Source of the DNA: Lachnospiraceae bacterium
GTDB lineage: Bacteria; Bacillota; Clostridia; Lachnospirales; Lachnospiraceae
Reading direction: 5' to 3'
Length of the DNA: 59,049 bases
Assembly: GCA_910574965.1 (NCBI GenBank)
Contig: CAJTDB010000018.1
Coordinates: 13,272-72,320 of the forward strand
Positions within the stretch are counted from its first letter, which is position 1, and each line of letters opens with the position of its first letter. Below are positions 42,848 to 50,557 of the stretch, one piece after another. The notes under the pieces were generated by a model. That model did no database searches, was not told the origin of the DNA, and was given only the letters and a program-made list of their open reading frames with translations. The translations under genes and the position numbers were made by a program.

Positions 42848-43633
42848 ATGGGTTTACCAAATGAAGGTCAGGTGGCATTTATTACCGGAGCAGGCGCGGG
42901 AATCGGAAGGGCAATCGCCAGAAAATTTGCAGATCTCGGTGCGACTGTGATTGTGACCGATCTGAAGCTGGAGACAGCGCAAAAGACGGTTTTACTGTTG
43001 GACAATCCGAGTGGAAAACAGGCGCATGAGGCTATGGCTCTGGATGTGACCAATCGGGAAAATGTTCAGGAAGTACTTGGAAAAGTGAAAGAGAAGTACA
43101 AAACCATTGACATACTTATGAATAATGCAGGGGTATCCAGCATGCAGCGGATCGAAAATCTTACCGAGAAGGAGTGGGATTTTAACTTTAATGTCAATAT
43201 TAAGGGCATGTTTCTGGTGACCCAGTCAGCGTTGCCTCTGATGAAAGAGAAGGGCGGCCGGATCGTAAATACCGCTTCTATGGCGGCGAAGAAGGCTGCA
43301 CCGCTTCTGGCGCATTATACCGCATCAAAGTTTGCAGTCGTTGGATTTACACGGAGCGCGGCGATTGAATTTGCTCCTTACAACATCACAGTCAACTGTG
43401 TCTGTCCGGGTTATGTTAAGACAGGCATGCAGGACAGGGAGGTTGTATGGGAAGGTGAATTAAGAGGAATGACACCGGAGGCTGTGGCGCAGGAATACAT
43501 CGATCATACGCCGCTTGGGAGGATGTGTTATCCGGAGGACGTGGCGGATGTGGTGGGATTTCTGATCTCTCCGGAAGCAAAATTTATGACCGGCGAAGCG
43601 CTGAATATCGCCGGGGGAGCGAATATTATATGA
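42848..43633 (+). CDS. SDR-family dehydrogenase (261 aa)
   Basis: A classical short-chain dehydrogenase: TGAGAGIGRAIARKF (NAD(P)-binding), NNAGVSS, the catalytic NTASMAAKKAAPLLAHYTAS with Tyr and Lys of YxxxK, and PGYVKTGMQD. It probably oxidises or reduces a hydroxyl of the imported sugar or polyol. ATG 42848 follows AAGGAGG; the earlier ATG at 42821 is less likely. Its stop codon overlaps the start of the HAD gene (ATGA), so the two are translationally coupled. Confidence 0.9.
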   Translation: MGLPNEGQVAFITGAGAGIGRAIARKFADLGATVIVTDLKLETAQKTVLLLDNPSGKQAHEAMALDVTNRENVQEVLGKVKEKYKTIDILMNNAGVSSMQRIENLTEKEWDFNFNVNIKGMFLVTQSALPLMKEKGGRIVNTASMAAKKAAPLLAHYTASKFAVVGFTRSAAIEFAPYNITVNCVCPGYVKTGMQDREVVWEGELRGMTPEAVAQEYIDHTPLGRMCYPEDVADVVGFLISPEAKFMTGEALNIAGGANII

Positions 43634-44427
43634 GAAATGTGAGGATCAACGGTCATGAGTATGATATTCGGCTGTTTGTATTCGACAAAGACGGACTGAT
43701 GTTTGAGAGCAGACAGTTCTGGATTGAACTGGCACAGGCGAGGGTTCGGGCAGTCGAACAGAACTGCCCCAGGATCCCAGGACATACAGTGGAAGGATGG
43801 ATGACCTTTGCAGGAGTCTCCTGGACGACGGAGCATGGATTTTTGGAAGTGACTGATGTGGACCCGACAGGCATTCTGGCGGTAGCGCCGGTCCCGGAAG
43901 AGATTATTTCTTCGGCAGCCTACTTTGCGGATCACCTGCATATGGACTGGATTCGTTCAAGAGAAATGGTAAGAGACATTTTTGAGCGGGGAGACCGGTT
44001 GTTTGATTTGGCATCATCTCTGAAGCCGAGGCCCGGATTTCCGGATATCTTGTGCAGACTGCGGGAAGCGAATATTCCATATGGAGTGGCTACATCGGAT
44101 ACCAGAGAACGGGTAGAGCAGTCGCTGGATCTGTTTGACAGCCATAAGTATCTGAAATTTATCGTAACACTGGATGATGTGGAGCGGGGGAAGCCTTATC
44201 CGGATATGCTGCAGCTGATTCAAAATAAGACCAGGATACCAATGGAACAGATTGCCATGCTGGGGGATTCTTTTGTGGATGTGGAGATGGCACGGGCAGC
44301 GGGGACTCTGGGAATTGGGATTCCGGAGCAGGAATCCATGCGGCAGCGGATGTCAGGGATTGCAGATGAGATCATAACAAGCCTGGATGAGATCCTGATC
44401 AAAAACGGAAAGGAGTGTGGAATATGA
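43630..44427 (+). CDS. HAD-family phosphatase, beta-PGM-like (265 aa)
   Basis: HAD motifs: FVFDKDGLMFES (nucleophile Asp), VATSDTRE (motif II), GKPYPDMLQLI with Lys (III) and MLGDSFVDVEMARAAG (IV). The long insertion between motifs I and II is a helical cap as in beta-phosphoglucomutase and sugar phosphatases. It probably removes or moves a phosphate on the pathway intermediate. The start ATG 43630 overlaps the dehydrogenase stop, and its own stop overlaps the permease start, so all three are tightly coupled. Confidence 0.85.
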   Translation: MRNVRINGHEYDIRLFVFDKDGLMFESRQFWIELAQARVRAVEQNCPRIPGHTVEGWMTFAGVSWTTEHGFLEVTDVDPTGILAVAPVPEEIISSAAYFADHLHMDWIRSREMVRDIFERGDRLFDLASSLKPRPGFPDILCRLREANIPYGVATSDTRERVEQSLDLFDSHKYLKFIVTLDDVERGKPYPDMLQLIQNKTRIPMEQIAMLGDSFVDVEMARAAGTLGIGIPEQESMRQRMSGIADEIITSLDEILIKNGKECGI

Positions 44428-45245
44428 GAAGAAAACGAATGCCGGAGATCATTTTCATACACATTGGTCTGATCCTGACATCTTTGTTTTTCCTTTTTCC
44501 GCTTTTATGGATTCTCAGAACCTCCCTGATATCCAAAGCAGAGGCTTATCAGATTCCTCCGAATTGGGGTGCAGCTCTGACACTGGAAAATTATGCGACG
44601 GTTCTAAGGGAGAATAATTTTCTGAAATGCTTTTTCAACAGCTTTGGTGTTTCGGTGATTGTGACTGTGGTTGCCGTCCTCGTGGGAGCGCTTGGGGCAT
44701 ACTGGATGGCCAGATTTGCGGTAAAAAAAGATTTCGTAAAGATCTGCGTGCTTCTGATTCAGATGATCCCGCCGGTTGTGCTGGTGATCCCGTTTTCCAT
44801 GATCATCAGCAGATTGAAACTGAATGACAGCTGGACAGCGCTTGTGGCGACATATCTGTCGTTTACGTTGCCCTATGTTCTGTGGATGCTGGTCGGTTTT
44901 TTCGAAGGGATTCCAAAAGATCTGGATGAAGCTGCCACTATCGATGGCTGCACCAATATGCAGACCTACACGAAGATCGTGCTTCCTCTGGTCATGCCGG
45001 GGATCATGGCGACGGCAGTGTACAGTTTTATCGTCTCATGGAATGAATTTATGTATGCATTGAATCTGACCGGGCTGAGGGCGAGGACCATACCTGTGGC
45101 TATAGCCAATATGGATACATCCCAGGGGGTAGCTATTGCAGAGTTATCAGCCAGTGTGATTATAGGAATCATTCCGATTATTGTTTTATCACTGTTCATT
45201 AAGAAATATCTGGTCACGGGAATGACAGCCGGATCGGTAAAATAA
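44424..45245 (+). CDS. Carbohydrate ABC transporter permease, MalG type (273 aa)
   Basis: Six membrane helices with LILTSLFFLFPLLWILRTSL at the start and the EAA motif LDEAATIDGCTNMQTYTKIV. MalG-like length. ATG 44424 has AGGAG at the right distance; a GTG at 44415 overlaps that site. Together with the MalF-type permease encoded at 46626 it would form the channel for the sugar bound by the protein at 45261. The order MalG, binding protein, MalF is unusual; most operons have binding protein first. Confidence 0.92.
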   Translation: MRRKRMPEIIFIHIGLILTSLFFLFPLLWILRTSLISKAEAYQIPPNWGAALTLENYATVLRENNFLKCFFNSFGVSVIVTVVAVLVGALGAYWMARFAVKKDFVKICVLLIQMIPPVVLVIPFSMIISRLKLNDSWTALVATYLSFTLPYVLWMLVGFFEGIPKDLDEAATIDGCTNMQTYTKIVLPLVMPGIMATAVYSFIVSWNEFMYALNLTGLRARTIPVAIANMDTSQGVAIAELSASVIIGIIPIIVLSLFIKKYLVTGMTAGSVK

Positions 45246-45260
45246 AAGGAGGATATACGT

Positions 45261-46580
45261 ATGAAGAAAATGGTGGCAGCTTTATTGATCTGCTCGTTGA
45301 CAGCCAGTATGCTGGTTGCAGGATGCGGTTCATCCGAGAGCACGGGAAGTACTGAAAATGGCGGAGATACCGGGAGCACAGGAAGTAGCGGAAGCAGGGA
45401 AATCAATATTTTGATGGAAGAAGTGCCGGATACAACGATTGTTCAGAATCAGATCGCAGCCTTTGAAGAGGAGACCGGGATCAAAGTAAATATCGAGACC
45501 ATTGGTTATTCATCCATGCATGAAAAGCTGCTGACTCAGATGATCGGTGCAACCAATGCCTACGATGTGGTGGTCGTGGACTGCTACTGGGTAGGAGAAT
45601 TTGTCACAGCAGGATGGCTGGAGGATCTGGGACCGTACATCGAGAAGAGTGGATTTGACACCAGTCAGTATGTGGATTCCATGATGGATATGGTAGGCCA
45701 GGTGGACGGTATTACCTATATGATTCCGTTTTATAACTATATGATGTCTCTGATCTATCGTACAGATATTTTTGAAGATGAGACTTTGCGCACTGCATAT
45801 CAGACGGAATTTGGTATGGAGCTGACCATGCCGGAGGACCTGGAAGGATATGTAGAACTCTGCAAATGGATCACTGCTCAGAATTATGATTATTCAGGTG
45901 TAGTTATGCAGGGCGCGCGACCGGATCCGACGGTTGTGGAATGGGCAAATTATCTCTTCTCCTGTGGCGGAGATTTCTATGATGCAGACGGAAAAGTCGC
46001 AATTAACAGCGAAGAGGCAGTAAAAGCGTTGGATCTGTATATTGACTGTATGACAAATGCGGCTCCGGAAGGAAGCAAGAATTTTAACCTGGATGAAGCT
46101 TTCAATGTATTTGCACAGGGAGATGCATTTTCCTTCATTTCTTATAACTGGATGATTCCGAAGCTGGATAATGAGAATGAATCTTCGGTCACAGGCCTGT
46201 CGGAGCTGATTCCGATTCCAAACGGAAGCTCTCTGAACGCAGGCTGGGGCTGGGGCATTCCGACCAACGCACCGGATAAAGATTCTGCATGGGAGTTTAT
46301 TCAGTGGATTGAGTCCGCAGAGGTTACGAAGGAGAGAGCTCTGGAAGGGGGATCTCCTACACGGGCAGATGTCATGAACGATCCGGATGTCCTGGAAAAA
46401 TGGCCGTATCTGGAGACGGTCTGCGAGATCATGGAGGATTCTAAAATGTTCCCGATCATGGAAGATGCCACACAACTGGTAGAGGTACTGGGAAGAGAAC
46501 TTTCACTGGCAGTTGCAGGAGATCAGACCAGTCAGGAGGCACTTGATAATGTAAGCGCGGAAATGGCAGATATGCAGTAG
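45261..46580 (+). CDS. Carbohydrate ABC transporter binding lipoprotein (439 aa)
   Basis: A lipoprotein signal (MKKMVAALLICSLTASMLVAG, Cys at 22) and a Ser/Gly-rich linker lead into a family-1 solute-binding domain: EEETGIKVNIETIGYSSMHE, YDVVVVDCYWVGEF, DGITYMIPFYNYM and GWGWGIPTNAPDKDSAWEFI. It captures a sugar or polyol outside the membrane. AAAGGAGG precedes the ATG. It lies between the two permease genes. Confidence 0.93.
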   Translation: MKKMVAALLICSLTASMLVAGCGSSESTGSTENGGDTGSTGSSGSREINILMEEVPDTTIVQNQIAAFEEETGIKVNIETIGYSSMHEKLLTQMIGATNAYDVVVVDCYWVGEFVTAGWLEDLGPYIEKSGFDTSQYVDSMMDMVGQVDGITYMIPFYNYMMSLIYRTDIFEDETLRTAYQTEFGMELTMPEDLEGYVELCKWITAQNYDYSGVVMQGARPDPTVVEWANYLFSCGGDFYDADGKVAINSEEAVKALDLYIDCMTNAAPEGSKNFNLDEAFNVFAQGDAFSFISYNWMIPKLDNENESSVTGLSELIPIPNGSSLNAGWGWGIPTNAPDKDSAWEFIQWIESAEVTKERALEGGSPTRADVMNDPDVLEKWPYLETVCEIMEDSKMFPIMEDATQLVEVLGRELSLAVAGDQTSQEALDNVSAEMADMQ

Positions 46581-46625
46581 TACAGAGTCGGCAGAGCAGA
46601 TCTGCCGGATCGGGAGGTAGGAAAC

Positions 46626-47492
46626 TTGGATAAAAAGAGAAAAAAGAATTTTGCGACTTTTATGTTTCCTTCATTGTTGGTGTTGGTTATTGTACTTGCC
46701 ATTCCAATGGTGTATTCGCTGGTTGTCAGCTTTTTTGATACCAGTTTGAAACACAGAGGACTCGGAAATTTTACAGGTCTTCAGAATTATATCGCAGCGC
46801 TGACCGATAAGTATTTTATGTCTTCGGCGGCTACGACCTTCGTATTTACCATAGGAGTGGTAATGCTTGAATTTCTGCTCGGACTTGGGATTGCACTGCT
46901 TCTGAATACCAATGTGCGAGGGAAGAATATCTATTTTTCGATCATCATTATCCCAATGATGATCACCCCGGTAGCTGTAGGGCTGACATGGAGACTGCTG
47001 CTCCATTCAGAACTGGGTATCGTTAACTATGTACTGGATCTGATCGGACTTACAGGAAAAGCCTGGCTGGCAGATTCGAAACTGGCGCTGGGAACCGTTA
47101 TGTTTATTGATGTATGGCAGAACGTGTCTTACATGGTTCTGGTGCTCCAGGCAGGGCTGGTGTCCCTGCCAATGGAGCCGTATGAGGCAGCGAAAGTGGA
47201 TGGCTCTTCTGCACTTCAGAGTTTCCGTTATCTTACGATTCCCATGATGGCACCTGCTTTTATGACCGTACTTTTGATGAGAGCAATCTCAGCATTGAAG
47301 ACGTATGATCTGATCTATGTGCTGACTAAGGGTGGTCCCGGCATCAGTACCGAGGTGATCAGCTATCATATCTATCAGGAAGCATTTCGTGATCTGGAGC
47401 TTGGAAGCGCATCGGCAATGTCTTATCTGCTGGTGCTGGTGATTATACCAATTGCGGTTTGCTTTGTGAAAATATCGAAACAAAAAAATTGA
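46626..47492 (+). CDS. Carbohydrate ABC transporter permease, MalF type (288 aa)
   Basis: Six membrane helices (TFMFPSLLVLVIVLAIPMVY; FVFTIGVVMLEFLLGLGIAL) and the EAA motif PYEAAKVDGSSALQSFRYLT. The start is TTG at 46626 with GGGAGGTAGG upstream. It pairs with the MalG-type permease. No ATPase gene accompanies the set, so a shared MsmK-type ATPase from elsewhere must drive it, as is common in Firmicutes. Confidence 0.92.
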   Translation: MDKKRKKNFATFMFPSLLVLVIVLAIPMVYSLVVSFFDTSLKHRGLGNFTGLQNYIAALTDKYFMSSAATTFVFTIGVVMLEFLLGLGIALLLNTNVRGKNIYFSIIIIPMMITPVAVGLTWRLLLHSELGIVNYVLDLIGLTGKAWLADSKLALGTVMFIDVWQNVSYMVLVLQAGLVSLPMEPYEAAKVDGSSALQSFRYLTIPMMAPAFMTVLLMRAISALKTYDLIYVLTKGGPGISTEVISYHIYQEAFRDLELGSASAMSYLLVLVIIPIAVCFVKISKQKN

Positions 47493-47513
47493 TTTAATTT
47501 AGGAGGTATTAAT

Positions 47514-48344
47514 ATGAGTTGGTTAAAAAAAGTGATCGGAACAGAGAAGGCAATTATCGCGATGTGCCATTTGATGCCGATGCCTGGAGATCCGAATTTT
47601 AAAAATGGTTCTGACAGTATGGATGAAGCTATCGAATGGGCAAGAAAAGATCTGCTTGCACTTCAGGAGGGCGGTGTAGATGCCGTAATGTTTTCCAATG
47701 AATTCAGTCTCCCATATTTGACGGATGTGGAGACTGTGACGGTGGCCTGCATGAGCAGGATCATTGGTGAACTGAAAAATGACATCCGGATTCCGTTTGG
47801 AGTTAATGTACTCTGGGATGCAGACAGGTCTCTGGATCTTGCAGTTGCAACAGGGGCAAAATTTGTGAGAGAGATTTTCACAGGAGTTTATGCCAGCGAT
47901 TTTGGTCTCTGGAATACCAATGTGGGAAAAACAATTCGCCATCAGCATAAGATCGGGGCGGAGGATGTAAAACTTCTGTTTAACATTCTTCCGGAGGCAG
48001 CCCGATATCTGGCGGAAAGGGATATCGAAGGTATTGCAAAATCTACCGTGTTTAATAACAGACCGGATGCGCTGTGTGTATCAGGGCTTACGGCAGGTGC
48101 CATGACCGATTCTCAAATTCTGAAGAGAGTAAAGGACGTGGTTCCGGATACGGTTGTTTTGGCCAACACAGGAGTACGGTATGAAAATGTAGAACAGCAG
48201 CTTTCCATCGCAGATGGTGCGGTTGTGGGAACAACTTTTAAGTATGATGGTATTTTTGAAAATCATGTGGATCAGGAGCGCGTGAAAAGATTCATGGACA
48301 AGGTGAAAGAATTCCGGCAGACCACAAGTACACTGTACCATTGA
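47514..48344 (+). CDS. BtpA/SgcQ-family TIM-barrel protein (276 aa)
   Basis: Matches the BtpA family (Pfam BtpA; E. coli SgcQ): IAMCHLMPMPGDPNF at the start, EGGVDAVMFSNEFSLPY, VNVLWDADRSLDLAVATGAK, REIFTGVYASDFG and VSGLTAGAMTDSQILKRVKD. The family has a TIM-barrel fold; its reaction is not established for most members. Cyanobacterial BtpA affects photosystem I, which cannot apply here. Placed last in a sugar-catabolic operon, it may be a lyase, aldolase or isomerase for the phosphorylated intermediate, a step otherwise missing. AGGAGGT precedes the ATG. Confidence 0.88.
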   Translation: MSWLKKVIGTEKAIIAMCHLMPMPGDPNFKNGSDSMDEAIEWARKDLLALQEGGVDAVMFSNEFSLPYLTDVETVTVACMSRIIGELKNDIRIPFGVNVLWDADRSLDLAVATGAKFVREIFTGVYASDFGLWNTNVGKTIRHQHKIGAEDVKLLFNILPEAARYLAERDIEGIAKSTVFNNRPDALCVSGLTAGAMTDSQILKRVKDVVPDTVVLANTGVRYENVEQQLSIADGAVVGTTFKYDGIFENHVDQERVKRFMDKVKEFRQTTSTLYH

Positions 48345-48383
48345 ATTTTATGTAAATTATCATCACTGTTTATTTTGCTGCCG

Positions 48384-48436
48384 GCTTTTGTCAATGATGC
48401 TTCCCACCGCTGTGCGGCCTTGTCATTGACAAAAGC
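48384..48436. repeat. 14-bp inverted repeat after the BtpA-type gene
   Basis: GCTTTTGTCAATGA (48384-48397) is mirrored by TCATTGACAAAAGC (48423-48436), with an inner CCGC/GCGG hairpin. No T-run follows, so it is an imperfect terminator at best; it may instead mark the end of the IS3-type remnant nearby. Confidence 0.6.
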
Positions 48437-48494
48437 TGCCCTTTGATTTGGAACAGTCAGACAATCCGATCATGTGGCATGCTCCCGCCTCTCC

Positions 48495-48602
48495 TTAGGC
48501 TGCCGTCCGCGCTTGGTATGGCATACGGCAATCGTTATAGCTGTGCGGGCGTATATAGTTGTAAGTGGTATAAGCGAATTTCTCCGCGGTCTGGTTAGAT
48601 TG
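48495..48602 (-). pseudogene. 3' remnant of an IS3-family transposase (integrase core)
   Basis: On the minus strand the frame ending at 48495 reads KFAYTTYNYIRPHSYNDCRM and then PYQARTAA and stop. This is the conserved C-terminal end of the IS3/IS150-type OrfB integrase domain. Only about 36 codons remain; the rest of the element is gone. It shows that a mobile element once sat between the sugar operon and its regulator. Confidence 0.8.
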
Positions 48603-48625
48603 TCGTGGAGATTTCAAAAATAGCA

Positions 48626-48654
48626 TTGTGCATTTGGATAATATTGGTTATAAT
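48626..48654 (+). promoter_or_regulatory. Promoter of the DeoR-type regulator
   Basis: TTGTGC (48626-48631), 17 bp, TATAAT (48649-48654). The -35 is moderate. Confidence 0.5.
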
Positions 48655-48766
48655 TGTTGGTATATGATTGAGAATGTATACAGCTATAAAGAAACTGTTT
48701 TTATTGTATGCATTTCTTTGCATCAGAAAATATTTTTGAAAAATGATTTGGAGAGAAAAAGATCTG

Positions 48767-49528
48767 ATGATTAGAGACGAGCGGATAAATCGAATGGGTG
48801 CATATATCAATGTCCAGCAGTATGTGAGTGTGGATGAGCTGATGTCAAGATTTCATGTATCCAAAGCGACAGTGCGAAGGGATCTGGAGATTCTGAATCA
48901 GCAGGGACTTGTCTGTCTGTTGAGAGGGGGAGCCAGAAAAAAAGATTCTGTAGAGCAGGAACTGAAGTATACGGAAAAGCTGGGACGGAACCGGAAAGAG
49001 AAAGCGCGAATCTGCCAGTATGCTTCGAGCATGATTCGGGAAGAGCAGACGATCTTTCTGGATACGGGTGTGACGGTCAGAGAGATGATTCCGTATCTGT
49101 GTGAGATGCGCAATATTCATGTAGTAACGAACGATGTCTGGATTGCAGCGCATATTGTGCAGAATATGGATATTAAAGTGTCAATGCCCGGCGGAAATAT
49201 CAGACGGGGACATTACACGATGAAAGGATCCGAGACGGAACAATACATGGCAAATCTGTATGTGGATATCGCATTTATCAGTATTGATGCCATTGACAGT
49301 GATTTTGGATGTTCCATTACCAATAATGATGAAGTGCTGATCAAACAGCAGATGATTGCGCATTCTCAGAAAACGGTAATTATTGCGGATCATTCTAAAT
49401 TTGGAACTGTGGCAAGCTGGAAGGTATGTCCACTGGAAGACATAGACCTGTTTATTACAGGGAAAGAATTGGAAAAAGATATGGCAGAACATTATGACAA
49501 ATTAAATATTCAGGTGAAAATGGTATAG
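48767..49528 (+). CDS. DeoR/GlpR-family transcriptional regulator (253 aa)
   Basis: N-terminal helix-turn-helix (INVQQYVSVDELMSRFHVSK, ATVRRDLEILNQQG, CLLRGGARKK) followed by the DeoR sensor domain (IFLDTGVTVREMIPYL, NVVTNDVW-like VVTNDVWIAAHIV, IADHSKFGTVASWKVCPLED). These regulators respond to phosphorylated sugars. ATG 48767 has GGAGAG about 11 bases upstream and is preferred over 48743. It lies downstream of the sugar operon and is its probable repressor, with the phosphate ester made by the FGGY kinase as likely inducer. Confidence 0.9.
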   Translation: MIRDERINRMGAYINVQQYVSVDELMSRFHVSKATVRRDLEILNQQGLVCLLRGGARKKDSVEQELKYTEKLGRNRKEKARICQYASSMIREEQTIFLDTGVTVREMIPYLCEMRNIHVVTNDVWIAAHIVQNMDIKVSMPGGNIRRGHYTMKGSETEQYMANLYVDIAFISIDAIDSDFGCSITNNDEVLIKQQMIAHSQKTVIIADHSKFGTVASWKVCPLEDIDLFITGKELEKDMAEHYDKLNIQVKMV

Positions 49529-49538
49529 GAAAACAAAG

Positions 49539-50321
49539 ATGATAAAACTGATCGTAAGCGATATGGACGGAACAATGCTGCTTCCTAAAAAACAGCAGAT
49601 GGAGCCAGAAGTGCTGGAACTGGTGGAAAAGCTGGTGGATGCAGGCTATCAGTTCGTAGCAGCCAGTGGAAGGCAATATGCCAACTTATACAGGATGTTT
49701 GGAAAGACAGCAGACCGAATCAGTTATATCTGTGAAAATGGAAGTCTGGTGATACATAATCGGAAGGTAATCTGTCAGTCTGTGATTTCGGAGGAGATAA
49801 AAATACAGTTGGTGGATGAGATTCTGAGACACAGTACAGCGGAATTGCTGTATTCGACTGTTAAAGGTTCTTATATTCAGCCAAAAAGTGATTATTATCA
49901 GGATCTGATCGTGAACCGGATGAAAAATGATACCATCATAACAGATGATCTGCGGGGCGTTGAGGAAAAATGCATCAAATTATCCATTTACGAACGTGGA
50001 GAGGTAAGCCAGGAGGAAGAGCAGTATTGGACCGGGAAATATGGGGATCGGCTGTGTGTGGTCCGTTCCAGCGAGAAATGGTTGGATTTTATGCCAAAAG
50101 GGACGAATAAGGGGACGGCACTGAAGCTGATCCTGGAGTGCGAATCTGTTTCCAGAGAAGAGTGTATGGGCTTTGGGGATAATGACAATGATGTGGAGAT
50201 GATGAAGCAGATGAAATATTCCTATGGGATGAGATCTGGTTCGGAGGCCTTAAAGCGGGTGGTGTATGCCTTGGTTGATCATCCGTCGGAGATCTTGGAA
50301 CAATTGATCGCCGTTTTGTAG
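49539..50321 (+). CDS. Cof-type HAD hydrolase (260 aa)
   Basis: Cof/YbjI-type HAD phosphatase: SDMDGTMLLP (nucleophile), AASGRQYANL (motif II), FMPKGTNKGTALKLI (Lys, III) and GFGDNDNDVEMMKQM (IV), with a C2-type cap between. It dephosphorylates sugar phosphates or similar small molecules. It follows the DeoR gene by 10 bp in the same direction, so they form an operon. It may drain the phosphorylated intermediate of the sugar pathway to avoid sugar-phosphate stress. Confidence 0.92.
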   Translation: MIKLIVSDMDGTMLLPKKQQMEPEVLELVEKLVDAGYQFVAASGRQYANLYRMFGKTADRISYICENGSLVIHNRKVICQSVISEEIKIQLVDEILRHSTAELLYSTVKGSYIQPKSDYYQDLIVNRMKNDTIITDDLRGVEEKCIKLSIYERGEVSQEEEQYWTGKYGDRLCVVRSSEKWLDFMPKGTNKGTALKLILECESVSREECMGFGDNDNDVEMMKQMKYSYGMRSGSEALKRVVYALVDHPSEILEQLIAVL

Positions 50322-50335
50322 AGAAAGTTACATTT

Positions 50336-50491
50336 ATGATACGCAATATGGACAGGGAGGCGGAGAACAATATATGTCAATTAAGTTTCACGATATATAT
50401 TCCAGTTGTCTTTTCGCATATACGAGCCGAAAGAGGTATGTACCTGTCAGTTCTTAAGGCGGATGTGATTATTCTCAATTTAGAAGCCTGA
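50336..50491 (+). CDS. Possible small ORF (51 aa), uncertain
   Basis: A frame of 51 codons starts MIRNMDREAENNICQLSFTI right after the Cof gene; a second short frame in another phase (ATG 50374) has GGGAGGCGGAG in front. Neither has a known family. They end just before the terminator at 50501. Both may be chance frames. Confidence 0.15.
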   Translation: MIRNMDREAENNICQLSFTIYIPVVFSHIRAERGMYLSVLKADVIILNLEA

Positions 50492-50500
50492 CACAATCAA

Positions 50501-50534
50501 AAAAGCGGAGCCTATGTTCACCGGCTCCGCTTTT
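50501..50534. terminator. Bidirectional terminator, Cof gene and hydG
   Basis: AAAAGCGGAGCC (50501-50512) pairs perfectly with GGCTCCGCTTTT (50523-50534). It serves the convergent transcripts from both sides. Confidence 0.9.
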
Positions 50535-50557
50535 GCATTTAAAAAACAAACATATGT

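Larger units (their letters stand above)
48345..48766. other. Intergenic region with hairpin, IS3 debris and a promoter
   Basis: The region holds the 14-bp inverted repeat (48384-48436), the tail of an IS3-type transposase (48495-48602) and the promoter of the DeoR gene (48626-48654). No complete gene is seen. Confidence 0.6.
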
